DNA of 5,434 nt from Minisyncoccota bacterium (lineage in GTDB: Bacteria > Patescibacteriota > Minisyncoccia > SW-4-49-11). Each line of letters starts with the position of its first letter. The first letter of the stretch is position 1. This document shows, piece by piece, positions 1-4,882 of this stretch. Both the position numbers and the translations under genes were made by a program. Location: NCBI GenBank assembly GCA_018609785.1, contig JAHEOE010000040.1, positions 1 to 5,434 on the forward strand. The letters are read 5' to 3'. A model generated the notes under the pieces. That model was not told the origin of the DNA and made no database searches. It saw only the letters and a list, made by a program, of their open reading frames with translations.

Positions 1-57
1 GTTAACTTTGCCCTACTGTAAATACGTAGAACCTTCTTATAAAACTTTTCTCCCCTC

Positions 58-102
58 TTATTTAGAACACTTCTTCCCAAAAGTTATTTTTTCAAAATCC
101 AA
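58..102 (-). pseudogene. Displaced 3' tail of the gene disrupted by the IS
   Basis: If the element and one 8-bp flank are removed in silico, the minus-strand gene that now ends inside the IS reads on in frame into this stretch for about a dozen codons (IEKITFGKKCSK) to a TAA stop at 58-60. The first codons here (102-95) read L-D-F, and the right-hand flank reads L-N-I/M, so both copies of the presumed duplication are compatible with the frame. The stretch is short, so the restored frame could be chance, but together with the family's 8-bp duplication habit it makes a coherent reconstruction. Confidence 0.45.
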
Positions 103-117
103 GGGTCTCCAGTAGGA
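103..117 (+). repeat. Left terminal inverted repeat of the IS
   Basis: These 15 bp are the exact reverse complement of 841-855 and mark the left end of the IS1595-family element. Weaker similarity to the right end continues to about 135. Such ends are the binding and cleavage sites of the transposase. Confidence 0.93.
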
Positions 118-130
118 AATGGTAGGATGA

Positions 131-149
131 GGGGAGCAGTAAACTCCTC
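131..149 (+). promoter_or_regulatory. Possible 5' hairpin in the transposase leader
   Basis: GGGGAG (131-136) can pair with CTCCTC (144-149) around a 7-nt loop, with one G-U pair, ending 3 nt before the first ATG of the transposase. The only purine-rich, Shine-Dalgarno-like stretch in the leader lies in the 5' arm, so folding could hide it. Hairpins that limit transposase translation from read-through transcripts are known in other IS families. That role here is inference. Confidence 0.3.
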
Positions 150-152
150 AAT

Positions 153-830
153 ATGCAAAATAATAAGTATATGAAACATACAAAGGTTTCAGAGCGGAAG
201 TTTAAAATGTTACTCAGATATTTCACACTTGATCATACCGCCAGAGATGCCGCGGTTCTTACCAATGTTAATGTACGGACAGCAGAGCGTATATTCCGAT
301 TACTTCGAGAACGTACGGCATCTCTGGCGGTGCAAGAAAGTAAAGAAGCATTACAAGGCGAAATTGAAGTCGATGAATCGTATTTTGGGCCTTCCAGAGT
401 TCCGGGAAAACGGGGGCGCGGTGCGGCCGGTAAAACACCGGTGTTTGGACTTTTAAAGCGGGATGGGAACGTCTACACGCAGATTATTGATTCGTGCTCT
501 CGTGAAGAATTATTGCCTATTATAAAGGGAAAAGTAAAAGAACATTCTACGGTTTATTCGGATTATTGGCCAGCATATGATAGTCTGGTGGTGAATGGGT
601 ATAAGCACTATCGTGTTCGCCATTCAAATAATGAGTTTGCGCGAGGCAATACCCATATTAATGGTCTGGAGTCCTTCTGGTCCTTTACCAAACGAAGAAT
701 GGCGAAATTCAACGGTATTGCCAATGAAAAGTTCTTTTTCTTTCTTAAAGAATCGGAATTTCGTTTCAACCATTTAAATGAAAATTTATATAAAATTCTC
801 TTAACAAACCTTAGAAATAATCCCCTCTAA
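153..830 (+). CDS. IS1595-family transposase (ISXO2-like DDE domain)
   Basis: This 225-residue DDE transposase should cut and join the element's own ends. A helix-turn-helix-like segment lies at about residues 29-52. The ISXO2-like catalytic domain follows: D74 in EVDESYFG, D137 in VYSDYW, and the third acidic-motif region HINGLESFW at 168-176, where N170 or E173 would be the third catalytic residue, as in the DDN/DDE variants of this family. A basic KRGRG stretch (87-90) follows the first Asp. The N-terminal zinc ribbon of larger IS1595 members is absent, as expected for the small branch. The frame is intact from end to end, so the protein may be active. The start is uncertain: ATG at 153 gives the longest frame, and ATG at 171 (MKHTKVSER) is the alternative. 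Neither has a well-spaced ribosome-binding site. Confidence 0.93.
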   Translation: MQNNKYMKHTKVSERKFKMLLRYFTLDHTARDAAVLTNVNVRTAERIFRLLRERTASLAVQESKEALQGEIEVDESYFGPSRVPGKRGRGAAGKTPVFGLLKRDGNVYTQIIDSCSREELLPIIKGKVKEHSTVYSDYWPAYDSLVVNGYKHYRVRHSNNEFARGNTHINGLESFWSFTKRRMAKFNGIANEKFFFFLKESEFRFNHLNENLYKILLTNLRNNPL

Positions 831-840
831 TTTCCTAATC

Positions 841-855
841 TCCTACTGGAGACCC
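841..855 (-). repeat. Right terminal inverted repeat of the IS
   Basis: This is the exact 15-bp inverted copy of 103-117. The imperfect extension inward to 821 covers the transposase stop codon (828-830), so the gene ends inside the right repeat region. Read on the minus strand, this repeat supplies the last residues and the TAG stop (843-845) of the interrupted neighbouring gene. Confidence 0.93.
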
Positions 856-1274
856 ATATTTAATCCTTTCTCTAAAGGGAATAAAAATTCTTCTACACCA
901 TCTTCAGGATTGCAACGGATGGAGACGTCGATATCCCCAAACAGGCGACGTACCTTCTCTAACAATAAGGAAGAGTGGCTTATTTTTTCGTTGGGAACTT
1001 CCAAAGGAGTTCTAGAATAGATGTATTCCAGTATAAAATGAAGGTCGTGTTGATTATTGACTCTAAAAATAGGGGTCAAAATGTTCTCTATAGTGTTTCT
1101 CTTTTCCTCCAACAATGAAGGTGAATCAGAGAGTGTCTGTTTGAGAGACATATACTGAGAACAATCAATCATCTGTGCTTCGATAGTCTGACAGTCAGAA
1201 ATGACCTCTTGCTCTTTGATAAATTTGTTAATTAAAGGAAAGTGATATTGCTTATTTAACACACATTGTGCCAT
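843..1274 (-). CDS. Unrecognised protein, C-terminus altered by IS insertion
   Basis: I do not recognise this 143-residue protein. It looks soluble and mostly helical, with no signal peptide or membrane segment; a charged middle (about 60-75) is followed by the segments LHFILEYIYSR and LLLEKVRRLFGDIDV, then IRCNPEDGVEEFLFP near the end. The start is ATG at 1274 (MAQCVLNKQ): GGAGGT (1281-1286) sits 6 nt upstream, and the promoter's expected transcription start (about 1307) lies downstream of the only longer alternative, ATG at 1325. The last four residues (MGLQ) and the TAG stop come from the right end of the IS; the original tail was probably about 12 residues (see 58-102). Base composition is clearly more AT-rich than that of the exporter and sufB genes to the right. 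It is transcribed towards the IS and divergently from the ABC operon. No function can be inferred. Confidence 0.72.
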   Translation of the reverse strand: MAQCVLNKQYHFPLINKFIKEQEVISDCQTIEAQMIDCSQYMSLKQTLSDSPSLLEEKRNTIENILTPIFRVNNQHDLHFILEYIYSRTPLEVPNEKISHSSLLLEKVRRLFGDIDVSIRCNPEDGVEEFLFPLEKGLNMGLQ

Positions 1275-1280
1275 GAATTG

Positions 1281-1286
1281 ACCTCC
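1281..1286 (-). promoter_or_regulatory. Strong ribosome-binding site fixing the start at 1274
   Basis: On the minus strand this reads GGAGGT, a near-perfect Shine-Dalgarno sequence, 6 nt before ATG 1274. It decides the start codon and is notable because no other gene in the window has such a site. Confidence 0.85.
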
Positions 1287-1313
1287 GATTGCTTCTGTGA
1301 AAGAGCTAGACGT

Positions 1314-1342
1314 AATATAATACACAAAACTTTTTTTGTCAA
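1314..1342 (-). promoter_or_regulatory. Sigma-70-type promoter for the minus-strand gene
   Basis: On the minus strand there is a perfect -35 TTGACA (1337-1342), a 17-bp spacer and a -10 TATATT (1314-1319, 5 of 6 matches to consensus). Transcription should begin near 1307 and give a leader of about 30 nt containing the GGAGGT site. The match and spacing are as good as constitutive housekeeping promoters. Confidence 0.8.
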
Positions 1343-1377
1343 TAATTATTGCCTATTATTTATACTTATTTTCTATC

Positions 1378-1388
1378 TCTGGTATATA
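1378..1388 (+). promoter_or_regulatory. Weak candidate extended -10 element
   Basis: TCTGGTATAT here is identical to the ten bases at 1585-1594 in the exporter promoter. There is no acceptable -35 at 17 bp and no ATG at the leaderless distance. If used, it would make a leader of roughly 200 nt running through the dyad into the ATPase gene. The match may be chance in AT-rich DNA. Confidence 0.22.
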
Positions 1389-1526
1389 CTCAAACATCCG
1401 AAAAACAACGATAGCACAGTTTTTTCATTTCTCTTGTTGAGAGACTACTTTGTCTAAGAAACTCAAGATAAATCTACAAAGAATAAGCTTGGGAGCTTCC
1501 GTTGTCATTTCCGGACGAGTCCTTAA

Positions 1527-1556
1527 TGTAACATAGCTTGCATAAGTTGTGTTACA
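1527..1556. promoter_or_regulatory. Long dyad / RNA hairpin upstream of the exporter promoter
   Basis: TGTAACA (1527-1533) and TGTTACA (1550-1556) are perfect 7-bp inverted arms. The 16 bases between them continue the pairing (U-G, A-U, G-U, then CUU with AAG), giving a 13-bp stem closed by a GCAU loop. No T-run follows on either strand, so it does not look like an intrinsic terminator. It ends 10 bp before the -35 hexamer, and its centre is about 62 bp upstream of the predicted start, a usual place for an activator site. An operator is one reading; a structured RNA element in a longer transcript is the other. Confidence 0.5.
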
Positions 1557-1566
1557 GAAGATTATA

Positions 1567-1603
1567 TTGAGAGTTTCTTTTGCGTCTGGTATATTGCCTA
1601 TAT
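1567..1603 (+). promoter_or_regulatory. Extended -10 promoter of the exporter operon, leaderless
   Basis: The -35 TTGAGA (1567-1572, 5 of 6 matches to consensus), a 17-bp spacer ending in TGG, and the -10 TATATT (1590-1595) form a good extended -10 promoter. Only 8 nt separate the -10 from ATG 1604, so the transcript should begin at or within a couple of bases of the start codon. From GTTTCTTTTGC in the spacer to the ATG, 29 of 34 bases match the sufB promoter at 4852-4885. Confidence 0.75.
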
Positions 1604-2281
1604 ATGATCCAAATAACAGATCTGTCCAAAACATACCAAAAAAGCAAAGAGGTAACCATTCCGGCGCTTCAAGGAATTTTTCTTTCCATTGAACAAGGAG
1701 AAAGCGTGGCTATGCTCGGAACATCCGGCTCCGGTAAAACCACGCTTCTTCATATTCTCGGTGGCTTGGATAATAGTTATGAAGGTGAAGTAACCATAAA
1801 TGACACGTCGCTTTCGGAGTATAACCTCACTCAGTATCGCCGATTTCAGGTGGGAATAATTTTTCAACAGTTTCATCTGTTGCCGATGTTTACGGTGTTT
1901 CAGAATGTCCGTATGCCCTATACGTTAAGTCATCCGTTCCAGATCGGAGGCGGTAAAGAAAAAGCGCGTAATTTGATTGAGCAAGTGGGACTTTCCGATC
2001 GGATGAATCATACCCCGGACGAGCTATCGGGCGGGCAACTCCAACGGGTGGCCATTGCCCGAGCTCTGATGAATGACCCGTCCATTTTATTGGCCGACGA
2101 ACCTACCGGAAATTTGGACACGAAAACCGGACAAGATGTGCTGGATGTCCTGTTCCGTCTGAATAAAGAACACGGGGTAACGTTGATTATTGTGAGCCAT
2201 GACAAGCGCGTGACGGAATTTGTCGAGCGTACCGTTCGGTTGCAAGATGGAGCAATAATAACGGACGAACAAAGCGTATGA
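1604..2281 (+). CDS. ABC transporter ATPase, MacB/LolD/FtsE-like
   Basis: This 225-residue nucleotide-binding subunit hydrolyses ATP on the cytoplasmic face to drive the two permeases encoded next. All motifs are intact: Walker A GTSGSGKTT (39-47), Q-loop IFQQF (Q88), signature LSGGQ (140-144), Walker B ILLADEP with catalytic E165 (160-166), D-loop NLD (169-171) and H-loop H198. The HLLPMFTVFQNV segment and PTGNLD are typical of the MacB/LolD group (type VII, mechanotransmission ABC systems). The start chosen is ATG 1604 (MIQITDLSKTY), where the family homology begins; an in-frame ATG at 1580 lies upstream of the predicted transcription start. There is no Shine-Dalgarno sequence, in line with a leaderless mRNA. 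The TGA stop overlaps the next start as ATGA, which indicates translational coupling. The substrate cannot be told from this subunit. Confidence 0.95.
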   Translation: MIQITDLSKTYQKSKEVTIPALQGIFLSIEQGESVAMLGTSGSGKTTLLHILGGLDNSYEGEVTINDTSLSEYNLTQYRRFQVGIIFQQFHLLPMFTVFQNVRMPYTLSHPFQIGGGKEKARNLIEQVGLSDRMNHTPDELSGGQLQRVAIARALMNDPSILLADEPTGNLDTKTGQDVLDVLFRLNKEHGVTLIIVSHDKRVTEFVERTVRLQDGAIITDEQSV

Positions 2282-3612
2282 TGTTCTCGTATGCCTGGGC
2301 GTTGGTGTGGCGACGCCCCATTCGAAGTTTTCTCGTAATTGTGGGGATTATTGTAGCTGTGTTTTTGGTAAGTGTGACCGTCCTTACCATTCAGAACGGT
2401 AAGCGCGTATTACTAGACGAATTTTTGAAAGAAGAAGCTGATATGAATCGGGTGACGATTTCTAATAGTATCGCACCCGCGACATCTATACAACAGATTC
2501 GAGAAGCCCTTTCCAGTATTGGTATTTCCAAGCCTACTGAAGATCAAGAGTTTACCACCCTGAACCCATCGTTGGTTGAAGAGGTAAAGAATCGCTCTGA
2601 CGTGGAGCACGTATATCCTGTGGAGTCCCTATCCACACGTCTTACCTATACTCTGGACGAAACGGAGCTTGAATTTGATCGTACGCCGGAGGGAAGAGAA
2701 CTGGATGAAACATCCACTTCGTTTTCAAAACTATGGGGGACGCCGTATGAGCTTTCCCGAGGAGAAGTCATGCTCAATAAAACGCTTTTAGAGGAAAATG
2801 AGTTAGGTGATCCGGAAGCAATCATTGGACAGACAGTGAATGTACGATATAGTCCGTCTCAAGCGAGCCGGAACCAGCAACGTCTGAATGAGAGAGACAG
2901 GTTCTATCCCGGTGAAGTGGATCGGAGATTTAAGGTAGCAGGTGTGTATTCAGGGAATATAGAGAGTACGCCCATGTTTTTTACGTTGACGGATGCGGAA
3001 GAATTACAGGCACGTCTGGGTGGATACGGATCGGTTGAAAAATATCGGGAAGAAAATCCATACGAGATTCTTTATGTGCGTGCCGAATCCGGACAGGTTG
3101 AGGCGCTCCAGGAGGAATTGCAACAAACCTATTCGTTTAAGGCGGCTGTTACCGCGGGAGAGCTGTTAAACTTTATACGACAAATCAGTCGGGTGTTGGA
3201 ATTTGTGCTTCTCAGTTTTGGGGTGGTCGCAAGTGTGGTGGCCGTTCTCAGTGTGATGAGTGTGACCATGATGAATATTCATGAACAAGCCTCTTCGATC
3301 GGAATTTTGAAAGCAACCGGCGCTTCTCCCCTGCAGATTGGTGTTATGTATATCATATATGGGGTGTTTATAGCTGTTATGGGAGTTTTAATAACACTGT
3401 TGTTGTTATGGGGTCTAACTGCGGCTGTTGATCCGGTTATTGTTTCCCGGTTGCAAGAAGAAGGGATTGAAGTGGAATACTTTATTAGGCTTTCTCCACA
3501 AGTGATTGTTTCCGTGTTCGGCGGCGCGCTTTTAGCCACGGTGGTGGGAAGTATATACCCTGCCGTTTATGCAGGACTCATCGATCCCAAACAAACATTG
3601 ACCTATGATTAA
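2278..3612 (+). CDS. ABC transporter permease 1, MacB/FtsX type
   Basis: This is a 444-residue inner-membrane permease with the MacB fold: TM1 at about 17-38, a large extracytoplasmic domain (about 40-300, MacB periplasmic-core-like), and a C-terminal FtsX domain with TM2 about 305-331, TM3 about 354-383 and TM4 about 408-433. The coupling segment SSIGILKATGAS (339-350) matches the conserved FtsX/MacB cytoplasmic motif that contacts the ATPase. The start overlaps the ATPase stop by 4 nt (ATGA); a second ATG follows directly at 2281 and could be used instead. No ribosome-binding site is visible, so initiation probably depends on coupling. A charged stretch at about 195-216 (QASRNQQRLNERDRF) makes its external domain longer than that of its partner. 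It probably pairs with the next gene's product as a heterodimer. MacB-type systems export macrolides, peptides or lipoproteins, or act by transmitting motion; the substrate here is unknown. Confidence 0.92.
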   Translation: MMFSYAWALVWRRPIRSFLVIVGIIVAVFLVSVTVLTIQNGKRVLLDEFLKEEADMNRVTISNSIAPATSIQQIREALSSIGISKPTEDQEFTTLNPSLVEEVKNRSDVEHVYPVESLSTRLTYTLDETELEFDRTPEGRELDETSTSFSKLWGTPYELSRGEVMLNKTLLEENELGDPEAIIGQTVNVRYSPSQASRNQQRLNERDRFYPGEVDRRFKVAGVYSGNIESTPMFFTLTDAEELQARLGGYGSVEKYREENPYEILYVRAESGQVEALQEELQQTYSFKAAVTAGELLNFIRQISRVLEFVLLSFGVVASVVAVLSVMSVTMMNIHEQASSIGILKATGASPLQIGVMYIIYGVFIAVMGVLITLLLLWGLTAAVDPVIVSRLQEEGIEVEYFIRLSPQVIVSVFGGALLATVVGSIYPAVYAGLIDPKQTLTYD

Positions 3613-4846
3613 GTACGTATTTGCCTCTCAGTATAGAAATGCCACACGCACCTTCCTCACTATGTTGGGGATTACGGTGGCGACGGTGTTGGTCACCTTT
3701 GTTCTTTTTAGCGTGAATGGCTTGCAACACCTGCTTGAGACCCAATTTGTGGACCGAATTTTTGCGGCCAATCATATTCAAATTTCCAATGCGGGAGGAG
3801 AAGATGAGGAATCCGGAGATGAAAAGTGTGACAAACTCTTTCCTCACGTACTTGAAGATATTCGAAAGCGGGAGAATGTTACTCGAGCAACCGGTATTGT
3901 CTACGGTCCTTCCGTGCGGGTCTCTGACGAAGAATTGGATACGTTGGAAATTGCCAATGCTCTTAAGGGAGCGAACATTGATGGCGATCATCCGGCAGTT
4001 TCTTCGTTCCAAGGATATCGGGACGAAACGTTGAGTGCGGAGGAAATATGGATCTCTCAAGGAATGGCCGATCAGTACGATGCGTCGGTCGATGATCTGT
4101 TGGGACGATCCGTAACGTTGGAGATGGAACGACCGGGAAATCTCGAACCGTTGACGCGGGATGTGGTGATCGGTGGTATCGCCGATCTCAATTCGTATAT
4201 GCTCCATATTGTGCTTTCGGAAGAATTTTTGTTGGAGATCAGTGAGGATTTTAAATTGATTGAAAACAAAGAAACCTATATTTCCGAGAATGGGTATGAC
4301 AGCGCGTTTATTGAAGCTCGGGCAGAGAACAGGGAAGAGGTCGCTACGTTTTTGGAAGAAACCTATTCGTTCGGTCAGGTAATTACTCCTAAGACGTTTC
4401 TTTCACAGATCAATACGGCAACCACCGTTCTGAGGTACATATTTCTCGGACTGGCGGCATTTTCGGTCTTTATTGCTATTCTTACCGTGAGTAACAGTGT
4501 TTTTACTACCATCTATCAGCAGGAACGCGAAATTGGTATCATGAAGGCGATTGGCGCTTCATGGTGGCAGATTTTGGGAGTATTCTTGGGACAGGCAGTG
4601 GTCACCGCGCTCATCGGCACGCTTGTGGGGTTGGGAATTGCGGGCATGGGAATGTATATAGCAAATCCGCTTATTGGAGATATGTTCGCGCATGTCGGCC
4701 TCTCCATGGATACGTTTTTCCGGTTTGATGGGCGGATTGTGCTTATGGTGTTGGGCGGCGGTCTGTGTGTGGGAGCTGTGGCCGGACTTGTTCCGGCCAT
4801 TCGCGCGAGTGTGATGGCTCCGAAGAAGAGTTTGTCTTCGCGATAG
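3605..4846 (+). CDS. ABC transporter permease 2, MacB/FtsX type
   Basis: This is a 413-residue inner-membrane permease, homologous to the preceding one but clearly diverged. TM1 is at about 17-38, the extracytoplasmic domain at about 40-272, TM2 at 276-300, TM3 at 322-350 and TM4 at 377-400. The FtsX coupling motif EREIGIMKAIGAS (307-319) is closer to the family consensus than in permease 1. Both proteins share a TYSF segment ahead of TM2 (253-256 here), where even the DNA is alike, which supports origin by duplication. An acidic stretch GGEDEESGDEKCDK (64-77) in the external domain is unusual. The start overlaps the end of permease 1 by 8 nt, with no ribosome-binding site, so translation is probably coupled. 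The gene ends in TAG at 4844-4846. It should complete the transporter; no membrane-fusion (MacA-like) partner is encoded in the window. Confidence 0.92.
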   Translation: MIKYVFASQYRNATRTFLTMLGITVATVLVTFVLFSVNGLQHLLETQFVDRIFAANHIQISNAGGEDEESGDEKCDKLFPHVLEDIRKRENVTRATGIVYGPSVRVSDEELDTLEIANALKGANIDGDHPAVSSFQGYRDETLSAEEIWISQGMADQYDASVDDLLGRSVTLEMERPGNLEPLTRDVVIGGIADLNSYMLHIVLSEEFLLEISEDFKLIENKETYISENGYDSAFIEARAENREEVATFLEETYSFGQVITPKTFLSQINTATTVLRYIFLGLAAFSVFIAILTVSNSVFTTIYQQEREIGIMKAIGASWWQILGVFLGQAVVTALIGTLVGLGIAGMGMYIANPLIGDMFAHVGLSMDTFFRFDGRIVLMVLGGGLCVGAVAGLVPAIRASVMAPKKSLSSR

Positions 4847-4882
4847 TGCACGTTTCTTTTGCATCTGGTATACTGAAAATAT
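4846..4882 (+). promoter_or_regulatory. Extended -10 promoter of sufB, leaderless
   Basis: This gap is almost filled by a promoter that copies the exporter one: GTTTCTTTTGC, then TCTGG leading into -10 TATACT (4869-4874), then exactly 8 nt to ATG 4883. The -35 position (4846-4851, GTGCAC) is a poor match, so the TGG extension and the conserved spacer must carry recognition. There is no Shine-Dalgarno sequence, and the transcript should start at or next to the ATG. No convincing terminator precedes it, so read-through from the exporter operon is also possible. Confidence 0.72.

Larger units (their letters stand above)
103..855 (+). mobile_element. Complete IS1595-family insertion sequence (small, IS1016-like)
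   Basis: The element is bounded by perfect 15-bp terminal inverted repeats (GGGTCTCCAGTAGGA at 103-117 and its reverse complement at 841-855). Imperfect similarity continues inward to a shared GAGGGGA block (129-135 and, inverted, 821-827). It holds one intact transposase gene filling almost the whole element. A length of about 750 bp, ends starting GGG and a transposase of about 225 residues fit the small IS1016-like branch of the IS1595 family, which usually makes 8-bp target duplications. The 8-bp flanks here (AAATCCAA left, ATATTTAA right) agree at only 5 of 8 positions, so the duplication is degenerate or was lost. Insertion hit the 3' end of the minus-strand gene that starts at 1274. 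No passenger gene is present. Confidence 0.93.
1275..1603. other. Divergent AT-rich intergenic region
   Basis: These 329 bp separate the minus-strand gene from the exporter operon. They hold the ribosome-binding site and promoter of the minus-strand gene at the left, a TCTGGTATAT core at 1378-1387 resembling the operon promoter, small weak hairpins (for example AAGCT-TGGG-AGCTT at 1485-1498), the long dyad at 1527-1556 and the operon promoter at 1567-1595. A plus-strand frame at 1266-1457 has no ribosome-binding site and overlaps the minus-strand gene's control region, so I do not call it. I see no tRNA or recognisable riboswitch. Confidence 0.7.

Noticed and set aside
1275..1325. Longer start (ATG 1325, MYYITSSS) for the minus-strand gene
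   Set aside because: It lies at the -10 region and upstream of the predicted transcription start, with no ribosome-binding site, whereas ATG 1274 has GGAGGT at ideal spacing.
1430..1444. TCTCT/AGAGA hairpin in the intergenic region
   Set aside because: A 5-bp stem with no following T-run is expected by chance in this AT-rich stretch.
1266..1457. 63-residue plus-strand frame with a hydrophobic middle
   Set aside because: It has no ribosome-binding site or promoter at the right distance, and it overlaps the start, ribosome-binding site and promoter of the minus-strand gene. The hydrophobicity follows from AT-rich sequence.
1511..1522. GGACGAGTCC resembling part of a hammerhead ribozyme
   Set aside because: The CUGAUGA and GAAA core sequences needed for a hammerhead are absent on both strands around it.
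1580..1603. Longer start (ATG 1580) for the ABC ATPase
   Set aside because: The extra residues lie inside the promoter spacer and -10, and family homology begins at MIQITDL (ATG 1604).
2279..2281. TGA possibly recoded as glycine, as in Gracilibacteria-type genomes
   Set aside because: TGA ends the ATPase exactly at a normal family length with an ATGA overlap, and glycine-rich frames here use only GGN codons with no internal TGA.
3578..4207. 209-residue minus-strand frame opposite permease 2
   Set aside because: It lies wholly antisense to a well-supported permease (with the end of permease 1), has no ribosome-binding site or family features, and is a codon-bias shadow.
4821..4840. CGAAGA/TCTTCG hairpin as a terminator for the exporter operon
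   Set aside because: The stem is only 6 bp with an 8-nt loop, lies within the permease coding sequence, and the T-rich stretch starts about 12 nt later as part of the sufB promoter.
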